Source: Clostridiaceae bacterium (GTDB taxonomy: Bacteria; Bacillota; Clostridia; Saccharofermentanales; DTU023). Taken from it: a stretch of 37,119 bases of DNA. This document shows positions 7,271 through 15,305 of this stretch, one piece after another. The notes beneath the pieces are model-generated. The model did no database searches. It was given only the letters and a program-made list of their open reading frames with translations, and was not told the origin of the DNA. The stretch covers positions 1 to 37,119 of the forward strand of contig JAAZKK010000076.1 in assembly GCA_012799825.1 (NCBI GenBank). The letters are read 5' to 3'. The position numbers were made by a program, and so were the translations under genes. How positions within the stretch are numbered: the first letter of the stretch is position 1; each line of letters opens with the position of its first letter.

Positions 7271-8978
7271 TTATGCGTTACGGAGTCAACTCAGCCAACT
7301 TGAAAGTAAGTTGCGTCAGGTTGAGCATTATAATTCTCAACTTCTTAGAGAGCTTTCGATTGTGGTAAACGGCGTGAGCCGAGCACAAGGGGATCTTGAA
7401 GATTATAACAGCAAGCTTCGCAGTATTCTTGATAGCTGCAGCAGGACAATGCATTCATCTCACCAGCGCGTAGTAGATTCTGTTGCTTTACAAAAAGAAA
7501 TTGAGCGTTTGTATGTCAGATTCAAAAACGTTGAATTGGCCAACAAAAAAATTCGTGCTGCCAAAAACAAGATCTATTACGACTTCGCTAATTACAGAAC
7601 CGTGAGGAAGATTGTGCAAGGTATTATGGACAATCTCGATTTAAGAATGGTTAGCGAACGGACGATCATGAAGACTGTGGAAGTTGGCCACTTGCAAACG
7701 CCGGACTATTGGCTCACATGTGTACTGATAAGCGTATTAGCTTGGCGAAATGACGATAGAGAGCTTGCTGACAGAGCTATGGATCGTGCCCTTAAACTGG
7801 CAAAGAAGGAGAGCGCCATTTTCTATATGCTGTTCAACCTCTTGATGGCTCGGGACACCGCAGCATTGAAATGGTTTTACACCTATCAGGAATGTGAGCT
7901 TAAAGGTAGCGACCAACGAACATTTCTTATGCTTTTCTCCCTTGTGAGCAAGACGATGACTGACAATGTGGATGACAGAATAAAAAATGAAATTTATGCC
8001 TATATTAAAACCGTGATAGATGCCAATCTGAAGGCAGCCGGATACAGCGAAGAAGAAATGGTTAGTCAAATCGGCTACTTTTTTGATAGGACACAGCCTT
8101 CTGATCAGCTTCAGTACACGTTGTTACGAAAGCACTGTCGCGAGTTTGACGAGCTCACATCTGTCATGATGCAGGCAAAGAATAATATAAATATTCTGGA
8201 ATTTATTCTCAGAACGATTCATGTCCCGATAGACGAAAAGAACACCTTTCTAAAGGAATATATCAATGAAATCATTGCAGCACCCAATCAAGTAGAGAAG
8301 GATGTCTACGACGAGATCGCTTACAATGAACTCATTATTCGCCTCGGTGGTCAAGTTGGTCTTGCTAAAGAGCAATTTGCCGATGAGCAAGAGAGAAAAG
8401 CAAGCGATCTGGATTTGATTGCTGAGATGATTGACTGGATCTACGAACGAGATTCACAAGATGTCAACGGTCAAATTAGATTGAACATGTTTACCCTCAC
8501 CAAGATGCTCCATGAAAAGGCGGTTAAAGCCCATGCCGAAAAATACAGAAGCCGGAGAAAGTCTTCACTTCAAGTTGGTATAGGCGAATATTCCACCCTC
8601 GTAGACTTTAACAACGAAGATAACGAGCAGGCGAAAATTGTTGCCTTCCACACGGCTAAGAGAGATGAAGGCTTGAGGGCAATAAAAGATTTTCCTGCCT
8701 ATGTCGGCTTTGGTATAGCCGCTGCTGCTCTGGTTGGATCCTTTTTTACCAGTTTTTTGCTCCTTGCAGTAAGCCTTGGCGGGGTTGGCTACGGTCTTTT
8801 TAACTTGCTGTCCAATAAAACAAAAAGAAAGCAACTGGAACAGACCAGCAATGAGCATATAAGAACCACCGGAGAAATAATGCGTCAACTATTTGCAGAG
8901 TTCAAAGAATATCTCAAAGAGCTGGATGAATACGATGCGTACCACTCTAAGATTATGGATGAGCTGAGTAAAGTTTGA
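7263..8978 (+). CDS. Coiled-coil/helical protein with C-terminal two-helix membrane hairpin (paralogue 3 of 3)
   Basis: The GTG at 7263 overlaps the ATPase stop by 8 bases and has GGGAGG at 7249-7254. The 571 residues begin with a clear coiled coil (repeated LxxLExxL spacing through about residue 55). They continue with a YWLTCVLISVLAW block near 149, an LFNLLMARDTAALKWFY block and a diverged WIYERDSQDVNGQ block near 393. Two hydrophobic helices lie at about 477-518, followed by a charged tail. It is the most diverged of the three paralogues and lacks the clean QTD motif of the others. The N-terminal helical hairpin is loosely reminiscent of WXG/LXG-type secreted helical domains, but I see no WXG or LXG motif. 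Function unknown; likely membrane-tethered partner of the ATPase. Confidence 0.8.
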   Translation: MSNYALRSQLSQLESKLRQVEHYNSQLLRELSIVVNGVSRAQGDLEDYNSKLRSILDSCSRTMHSSHQRVVDSVALQKEIERLYVRFKNVELANKKIRAAKNKIYYDFANYRTVRKIVQGIMDNLDLRMVSERTIMKTVEVGHLQTPDYWLTCVLISVLAWRNDDRELADRAMDRALKLAKKESAIFYMLFNLLMARDTAALKWFYTYQECELKGSDQRTFLMLFSLVSKTMTDNVDDRIKNEIYAYIKTVIDANLKAAGYSEEEMVSQIGYFFDRTQPSDQLQYTLLRKHCREFDELTSVMMQAKNNINILEFILRTIHVPIDEKNTFLKEYINEIIAAPNQVEKDVYDEIAYNELIIRLGGQVGLAKEQFADEQERKASDLDLIAEMIDWIYERDSQDVNGQIRLNMFTLTKMLHEKAVKAHAEKYRSRRKSSLQVGIGEYSTLVDFNNEDNEQAKIVAFHTAKRDEGLRAIKDFPAYVGFGIAAAALVGSFFTSFLLLAVSLGGVGYGLFNLLSNKTKRKQLEQTSNEHIRTTGEIMRQLFAEFKEYLKELDEYDAYHSKIMDELSKV

Positions 8979-9047
8979 GAGGCGACGTCTCCATTATGTG
9001 GTGCGCGGATCATTCGGTTAGCTTTGGCATTCAGCTTGAGAGCAATA

Positions 9048-9062
9048 TGGTCAAAATGACCA
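9048..9062 (+). promoter_or_regulatory. Operator-like palindrome upstream of the glycerol operon promoter
   Basis: TGGTCA and TGACCA are perfect inverted repeats separated by three A residues, ending 10 bases before the -35 box. Position and symmetry suggest a dimeric regulator site. The binding protein cannot be told from the sequence. Confidence 0.4.
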
Positions 9063-9072
9063 AAAACCGTAC

Positions 9073-9101
9073 TTGAAAATTGCTTCATTAGGTGCTACAA
9101 T
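9073..9101 (+). promoter_or_regulatory. Sigma-A-type promoter for the glycerol operon
   Basis: TTGAAA at 9073-9078 and TACAAT at 9096-9101 with a 17-base spacer match the vegetative consensus at 5 of 6 bases in each box. A start near 9108 would give a leader of about 280 bases before the first gene. Confidence 0.6.
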
Positions 9102-9107
9102 CATAAA

Positions 9108-9388
9108 TACGAAAATTCGTGAGATTTGGGAGCAGAGAATTTTCTGTCAGTAGATTCGGTTGCCTTTTATTAGTCGCAATCGGTAAGATGACCATCGTTA
9201 TTGACGGCCGCTTTGCTAATTCTTTTTCAATCAACGGCCTGAAAACTGACAAGATGTGTGTACCATTATTGGGATACGTAGCGGTTTTCAGAGTGTAGAC
9301 GCATCCTGTCAATCCTCTTACCGACGACATGAATTAGGCGTTTTTGCTACCTGCTTCGCGGGAGCAAGACTATTGAAGGGGGCGTTTG
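9108..9388 (+). promoter_or_regulatory. Long 5' leader with three inverted repeats
   Basis: This gene-free stretch between the predicted start of transcription and the first glycerol gene contains three stems. GAAAATTC/GAATTTTC lies at 9111-9118 and 9137-9144. CTGAAAAC/GTTTTCAG lies at 9239-9246 and 9284-9291. A strong hairpin lies at 9344-9367 (TTGCT, bulged A, CCTGC, loop TTC, GCGGG, AGCAA), ending 7 bases before the ribosome-binding site GAAGGGGG (9375-9382). No U-run follows the last stem, so it is not a classical terminator, and no T-box motif is seen. Positions 8979-9072 hold no gene and no clear terminator for the preceding operon. Confidence 0.4.
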
Positions 9389-10822
9389 ATGTTCGATGTT
9401 GCCATTCTCGGCGCTGGCGTGTCTGGCAGTGCGTTAGCCTATCAACTCTCTCGTTTTCACTTGGATGTTGTTGTTCTGGAAAAAGAAAATGACGTCTCGC
9501 TCGGCGCGTCTCGCGCCAACACCGCTATCGTACATGGCGGATATGATCCGCCGCCCGATACTCTGATGGGGCATCTTAATGTAGATGGTGCACGGATGTG
9601 TATGGAGCTTGTAGATCGGTTGGATGTCGAGTTCAGAAAAACGGGATCTTTAATCGTCGCTTTTGATGATGAAGATATGAAAGAGGTTCATAATCTCTAT
9701 GATCGAGGTCTCCAAAACGGCGTGCCGTCGATGGAGATTCTGGACGGCGAAGAAGTATCCCGGCGAGAACCCAATCTTTCAAAAGAGATTATCGGGGCTC
9801 TTTGGGTGCCTGAATCAGGCGTCATAAACCCTTGGGAGTTTACGCTCGCTATGATGGAGGTTGCCGTTCGCGAGGGTGTCGAGCTTAAATTATGTGAGAA
9901 AGTGATCGGACTAAAAAGACAAGACAAAGGGTTTCTTATCGAGACGGAGCGAGGAACGTACAGCGCACGCTATGTGGTCAACGCGACCGGTGTTCACAGC
10001 GAGAAAATTCACAACATGGTCGCTGAACCGGCTTTTCACATTCACCCGACGCGCGGCCAGTATTATCTGCTTGACCGCTCAGTCGGTGAAGTCGTGAATT
10101 CTGTTGTTTTCCAATGCCCAAGTCCTTTGGGCAAAGGTGTGCTTGTCTCTCCGACCATCCACTACAACACGCTGGTCGGACCGGACTCCGAAGTTGTTGA
10201 GGATTGTGAAAATACCTCAACGACACGTGAGGCGTTGGATGACGTCGCCCGCCAAGCGAAGCGCTCGGTGCCGAGTCTCCAATTGGGGAGCAACATTCGA
10301 AACTTTGCCGGCGTGCGCGCAAACAGTGATTACGGCGATTTTTACATCAAGATATCGGCGCCTTATTTCCTAGATATCGCAGCGATCAAATCGCCGGGAC
10401 TGACGTGCGCGCCGCGAATCGCTACGTACGCGATCGAGCTTCTTAGAGAAGCAGGGCTTGACTTCAAAGAAAAAGAGACATGGGACGGCACTCGCAGTGT
10501 TGTGCGTTTCAAAGAGATTCCGGAAGAGGAGCGCGAGGCGTTTATTCGCGAGAACCCGCTCTATGGCCGCGTGATCTGCCGGTGCGAAACCATCACGGAG
10601 GGCGAGATCGTCGCAGCGATCCATCGTCCCATCACGCCGGTTTCCCTCGATGGCATAAAGCGGCGTGCCGGAACCGGTATGGGGCGCTGTCAAAGCGGAT
10701 TCTGCGGGCCGCGCGTGCTGGAAATTCTCGCGCGCGAGACAGGGAAAGCGACGGAAGACATTCTCCAAGATAAAGAGGGTAGTCATATCCTGATTGGCGA
10801 CACCAAGGAAGGGAGGGTATGA
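9389..10822 (+). CDS. GlpA/GlpO-like FAD-dependent glycerol-3-phosphate dehydrogenase with BFD-like [2Fe-2S] domain
   Basis: The ATG at 9389 has GAAGGGGG 6 bases upstream. The N-terminus carries the dinucleotide-binding motif GAGVSGSALAYQLS with ELEK-type ending VVVLEKEN, then the DAO-fold core (ASRANTAIVHGGYD). The last ~90 residues hold four cysteines, C397, C399, C434 and C439, in CRCE and CQSGFC motifs, matching the BFD-like [2Fe-2S] domain found at the end of GlpA-type enzymes. Linked glpK and glpF support oxidation of glycerol 3-phosphate to dihydroxyacetone phosphate. An L-2-hydroxyglutarate-oxidase-like activity is the main alternative for this fold, and the neighbours argue against it. 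It overlaps or abuts the next gene, so the two are likely subunits of one complex. Confidence 0.88.
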   Translation: MFDVAILGAGVSGSALAYQLSRFHLDVVVLEKENDVSLGASRANTAIVHGGYDPPPDTLMGHLNVDGARMCMELVDRLDVEFRKTGSLIVAFDDEDMKEVHNLYDRGLQNGVPSMEILDGEEVSRREPNLSKEIIGALWVPESGVINPWEFTLAMMEVAVREGVELKLCEKVIGLKRQDKGFLIETERGTYSARYVVNATGVHSEKIHNMVAEPAFHIHPTRGQYYLLDRSVGEVVNSVVFQCPSPLGKGVLVSPTIHYNTLVGPDSEVVEDCENTSTTREALDDVARQAKRSVPSLQLGSNIRNFAGVRANSDYGDFYIKISAPYFLDIAAIKSPGLTCAPRIATYAIELLREAGLDFKEKETWDGTRSVVRFKEIPEEEREAFIRENPLYGRVICRCETITEGEIVAAIHRPITPVSLDGIKRRAGTGMGRCQSGFCGPRVLEILARETGKATEDILQDKEGSHILIGDTKEGRV

Positions 10823-10824
10823 CC

Positions 10825-12111
10825 ATGACACGGCAAGATTATGAACTCATCGTCATCGGTGCCGGCCCTGCCGGTTTGGCGGCGGCGTTAAGCGCTAAAC
10901 AACACGGACTTTCGCGCATATTGGTGATTGAGCGCGATAAGGAGCTCGGCGGTATCCTGAACCAATGCATCCATAACGGGTTCGGCCTTCACTATTTCGG
11001 CGAGGAACTGACGGGACCGGAATATGCCGGACGATTCATCGATCAGCTTGAAGGAAGCGGGATAGAGATCGTCTGTGACACGATGGTCATCCATCTGGAA
11101 AATGGCGACGATTGGCGCATTGTGCACGCGATGAGCACGGAGAATGGTTATCAGTGCCTTAAATGCCGCGCGGTGATCTTGGCGATGGGTTGCCGTGAAC
11201 GCACGCGTTTTGCGATCCAGATTCCGGGATCGCGACCGGCAGGAATTTTTAACGCCGGTACGGCGCAACGTTACGTCAATATCGAAGGCAAGATGATCGG
11301 ACGGCGTGTCATTATTTTGGGATCCGGTGATATTGGACTCATCATGGCGCGCCGGATGACGCTGGAGGGTGCTAAAGTTCTCGCCTGTGTCGAGCTTTTG
11401 CCATATTCAGGAGGATTGAATCGCAATATCGTACAGTGTCTGCATGACTATGACATCCCGCTTTATCTTTCCCATACGATCACGAATATCGAAGGCAGGA
11501 ATCGAGTACAGCGTGTCACCGTTCAGCAAGTGGATGAGAATCGCCGTCCGATTCCCGGAACGGAGACGTATTACGACGTGGACACAGTACTTCTTTCCGT
11601 CGGACTCATTCCTGAAAACGAATTGAGCCGCGAAGCGGGTGTAAAAATTGATCGTCGCACGTCCGGTCCATTCGTGTATGAAAACCTTGAAACGTCGGAA
11701 AAAGGCATCTTTGCTTGCGGCAATGTCCTCCATGTGCATGACTTGGTGGATTACGTGACTGAGGAAAGTCAGGCGGCAGGAAAAGCAGCCGCTGCGTTCG
11801 TTCTGGACGGCGCATTGACAGACATCGGGCATGTAATTGAGATAAAGACCGAACCCACCGTGAGCTATACCGTGCCCCAGGCTGTTCGAGTGAACGAGGT
11901 GGCGAAGTCATTGCGCATCTTCCTTCGAGTTAACAAAATCTGGGAGGAAACGTCGCACATTGTTTTCCGCGACGGCGATAACGTGATCGCAAGATTCAAA
12001 CGCGATTACATGGCACCCGGTGAAATGGAGAACGTTAATGTTCCGCGTGTGCTGTTGGATCGTGTCAAAGGCGACATGCTATACGTTTCAATTGAGGAGG
12101 CACAACGATGA
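10825..12111 (+). CDS. FAD/NAD(P)-dependent oxidoreductase, glycerol-3-phosphate dehydrogenase partner subunit
   Basis: An ATG at 10819 overlaps the previous stop but sits 1 base from GGGAGGG (10811-10817); the second ATG at 10825 is spaced 7 bases and preferred. The 429-residue protein has two nucleotide-binding folds: GAGPAGLAAALSA near residue 10 for FAD and GSGDIGLIMARRM near 170 for NAD(P). A GXFACGNVLHVHD-like FAD closing motif is near 300 and ACGNVLHVHDLVDYV is readable. This is the pyridine nucleotide-disulphide oxidoreductase fold of the second flavoprotein in clostridial glp operons. It would pass electrons between the GlpA-like FAD/[2Fe-2S] protein and NAD(P) or another carrier. 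The next gene starts inside its stop (ATGA at 12108-12111). Confidence 0.85.
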   Translation: MTRQDYELIVIGAGPAGLAAALSAKQHGLSRILVIERDKELGGILNQCIHNGFGLHYFGEELTGPEYAGRFIDQLEGSGIEIVCDTMVIHLENGDDWRIVHAMSTENGYQCLKCRAVILAMGCRERTRFAIQIPGSRPAGIFNAGTAQRYVNIEGKMIGRRVIILGSGDIGLIMARRMTLEGAKVLACVELLPYSGGLNRNIVQCLHDYDIPLYLSHTITNIEGRNRVQRVTVQQVDENRRPIPGTETYYDVDTVLLSVGLIPENELSREAGVKIDRRTSGPFVYENLETSEKGIFACGNVLHVHDLVDYVTEESQAAGKAAAAFVLDGALTDIGHVIEIKTEPTVSYTVPQAVRVNEVAKSLRIFLRVNKIWEETSHIVFRDGDNVIARFKRDYMAPGEMENVNVPRVLLDRVKGDMLYVSIEEAQR

Positions 12112-12458
12112 AGACATTGATATGTATTGTTTGTCCGCGCGGATGCCATCTGAATGTCGATGAGGAAAACGACTATAAGGTGACAGGCCACCATTGTGAG
12201 AAGGGCGAGATCTATGGTAGAAATGAACTGCTTCATCCTGTCCGCGTCGTCACTTCTACCGTGAAAGTTAAAAGTAATATTCACCCACGCTGTCCGGTGA
12301 AAACAGATCAGTCGATACCGAAAGAAAATATCTTTCCTGCTATGCGGCTTTTGGATTCTGTTCTGTTGACACCGCCTATTAAACGCGGCGATGTCGTCGT
12401 TGACGATGTCGCTGGCAGCGGTGCATGTTTTGTCGTAACGCGTGACCTTGACACGTAG
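12108..12458 (+). CDS. DUF1667 cysteine-rich protein of the glycerol operon
   Basis: The 116-residue product has an N-terminal CIVCPRGCHL cluster (C6, C9, C13) plus C30 and C62, the pattern of DUF1667. In clostridial genomes this family follows the two flavoproteins and is thought to take the place of GlpC as an iron-sulfur electron-transfer piece; that role is inferred from context. GGAGG at 12094-12098 and the ATGA overlap with the upstream gene indicate coupling. No membrane segment is present. Confidence 0.85.
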   Translation: MKTLICIVCPRGCHLNVDEENDYKVTGHHCEKGEIYGRNELLHPVRVVTSTVKVKSNIHPRCPVKTDQSIPKENIFPAMRLLDSVLLTPPIKRGDVVVDDVAGSGACFVVTRDLDT

Positions 12459-12553
12459 ATCACATAACCATCAGGACACGCGAAAGGGAGCGACCTTTGG
12501 CAGAAAAAGCAGGTGAGGCGCTCGAAAGGAGGTCGTAGGGAGGTAAGAGGAGA

Positions 12554-12575
12554 AACCGCTCACTTTATGGCGGTT
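12554..12575 (+). other. Hairpin between the DUF1667 gene and glpK
   Basis: AACCGC and GCGGTT form a 6-bp stem with a 10-base loop in the 191-base gap 12459-12649. There is no U-run, so it is unlikely to be a strong terminator. It may stabilise or process the message between the oxidation genes and glpK. The rest of the gap is purine-rich and shows no convincing promoter. Confidence 0.3.
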
Positions 12576-12640
12576 CAGAAAAGAAAAAAAGTAGACGGAT
12601 GGTCAACACCGTCAAGTGCCATCGCACAATCAGAAATTAG

Positions 12641-14146
<1,506 letters not shown>

Positions 14147-14193
14147 GCACGAGCTTGTCATTCTAAAGGAGTGAAAAGGAAAGGCGAATGACC

Positions 14194-14209
14194 CGCGCAA
14201 AGATGCGCG
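14194..14209 (+). other. Stable hairpin between glpK and glpF
   Basis: CGCGCA and TGCGCG form a perfect 6-bp GC-rich stem with loop AAGA. No U-run follows. It sits in the 103-base glpK-glpF gap and may protect mRNA ends or adjust relative expression of the two genes. Confidence 0.4.
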
Positions 14210-14249
14210 TAGGATCATCGCATCTTAGTAATGAAGAGGAGAGTTTAAT

Positions 14250-14975
14250 ATGTTAGACATTTTTGTAGCCGAATTGATTGGTACATTTATGCTGATTTTG
14301 CTCGGCGACGGCGTATGCGCGAACGTATCGCTTAATAAGTCGGGCATGAAAGGCGCCGGCTCGATCCAGATTACCTTTGCATGGGGTCTTGCCGTTTTGC
14401 TTCCGGCGTTTATTGTCGGAAAAGCCTCCGGTGCGCATCTCAACCCTGCGTTGTCGATCGCGCTAGCCGTCGATGGAAGTATATCATGGAGTCAACTTCC
14501 TGCCTACATCGCAGGAGAATTCCTCGGAGCATTCCTCGGTGCCGTTTTGGTGTATATGCTGTTTAAAAAGCACTTTGACGCCACAGATGACGTTGCCACA
14601 CAAAGAGGTGTATTCTGCACCTCGCCTTCGATTCGCAGCACAGGTGCAAACCTGTTAAGCGAAATTGTAGGCACATTTGTGCTGGTCTTCGCCATCAAAG
14701 GACTTGGTCAGGTTGTCGGTTGCGCTGCAGGCGTGGATAAACTCTTGGTATTCGGTGTCATCGTGTCCATCGGCATGTCAATTGGCGGCCTAACAGGCTA
14801 CGCCATCAACCCGGCGCGTGACTTGGGCCCCAGAATTGCGTATGCAGTTCTTCCGTTCAAGAACAAGGATCCCGATTGGGGCTACAGCTGGGTTCCCGTC
14901 ATAGGCCCGATCATCGGCGCTTTAATCGCGGTTCTGCTCTATCAGGCGCTGCTCGGACTTCCTGCGTTCGCCTAA
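14250..14975 (+). CDS. glpF: Glycerol uptake facilitator (aquaglyceroporin)
   Basis: The 241-residue MIP-family membrane protein has about six hydrophobic helices and both half-helix signatures: AHLNPALSIALA and YAINPARDLGPR. The Asp directly after the second NPAR is the hallmark of glycerol-conducting members as opposed to water-only aquaporins. It would let glycerol diffuse into the cell for the kinase encoded just upstream. GAAGAGGAGAG precedes the ATG by about 8 bases. Terminators follow, so it ends the operon. Confidence 0.96.
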   Translation: MLDIFVAELIGTFMLILLGDGVCANVSLNKSGMKGAGSIQITFAWGLAVLLPAFIVGKASGAHLNPALSIALAVDGSISWSQLPAYIAGEFLGAFLGAVLVYMLFKKHFDATDDVATQRGVFCTSPSIRSTGANLLSEIVGTFVLVFAIKGLGQVVGCAAGVDKLLVFGVIVSIGMSIGGLTGYAINPARDLGPRIAYAVLPFKNKDPDWGYSWVPVIGPIIGALIAVLLYQALLGLPAFA

Positions 14976-15017
14976 AAGCCATCGGTTTTCCTGTGATGGC
15001 TGGAGGAAAATAGTAAA

Positions 15018-15052
15018 GGCGACCGCCAAGGCATAACGTCTTTGCGGTCGCC
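15018..15052 (+). other. Long perfect stem-loop after glpF
   Basis: GGCGACCGC and GCGGTCGCC make a 9-bp perfect stem around a 17-base loop. It lacks a U-run of its own but lies just before the terminator at 15071. A weaker stem, AGCCATC/GATGGCT, lies at 14977-15001. These may stabilise the 3' end of the operon transcript. Confidence 0.45.
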
Positions 15053-15070
15053 ATAATGTCAACTTCTTGA

Positions 15071-15107
15071 AAAGAGGCTGTCTCTTTGTGAAACAACCTC
15101 TTTTTCT
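15071..15107 (+). terminator. Rho-independent terminator of the glycerol operon
   Basis: AAAGAGG (15071-15077) pairs with CCTCTTT (15097-15103), with further TGT/ACA pairing inside, and the 3' arm runs into a U-stretch. Confidence 0.75.
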
Positions 15108-15195
15108 TGTGTTAAGCTTTTTTCTCTTGACATGCTGATTTTCTTCTGCGAAGCAGCGCTCCAATTTATGATGTGGTATGCATTGTGTAAAAAGG

Positions 15196-15223
15196 AACCT
15201 CCGAAACTTGGCGGTGGTTTTTT
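15196..15223 (+). terminator. Second terminator, possibly bidirectional
   Basis: AACC-T-CCG (15196-15203) pairs with CGG-T-GGTT (15212-15219) with one T/T mismatch, followed by a run of T to 15223. A run of A on the 5' side means it could also act on the opposite strand. Confidence 0.65.
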
Positions 15224-15257
15224 CACTTTTAAAACAAGGTGCTTCGGTACCTTAAAG

Positions 15258-15271
15258 GGAACATACGTTAA
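15258..15271 (+). promoter_or_regulatory. uvrA: LexA/DinR-like box upstream of uvrA
   Basis: GAACATACGTTA at 15259-15270 matches the Gram-positive SOS pattern GAAC-N4-GTTC at 7 of 8 fixed bases. uvrA is a classical SOS gene in Bacillus. One imperfect box is suggestive, not proof. Confidence 0.45.
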
Positions 15272-15290
15272 CGTTCGGAGAGCGTGATTG

Positions 15291-15299
15291 TGATAAAAT
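15291..15299 (+). promoter_or_regulatory. uvrA: Extended -10 promoter of uvrA
   Basis: TGATAAAAT is an extended -10 element (TG-N-TAAAAT); no good -35 box is spaced correctly. Its last base is 6 bases before the uvrA ATG, so transcription should begin at or next to the start codon. Confidence 0.5.
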
Positions 15300-15305
15300 C
15301 ATGCC

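Noticed and set aside
9088-9330. Minus-strand open frame of 80 codons in the glycerol leader
   Set aside because: It runs antisense to a well-supported promoter and leader, has no ribosome-binding site that I can see, and its product looks random.
9344-9367. Terminator before the glycerol operon
   Set aside because: The hairpin is strong, but it is followed by GACTATTG and the ribosome-binding site, not a U-run.
14188-14253. Possible 21-codon ORF between glpK and glpF (ATG at 14188)
   Set aside because: The GGAG is too far upstream, the frame includes the hairpin stem, and the composition is not protein-like.
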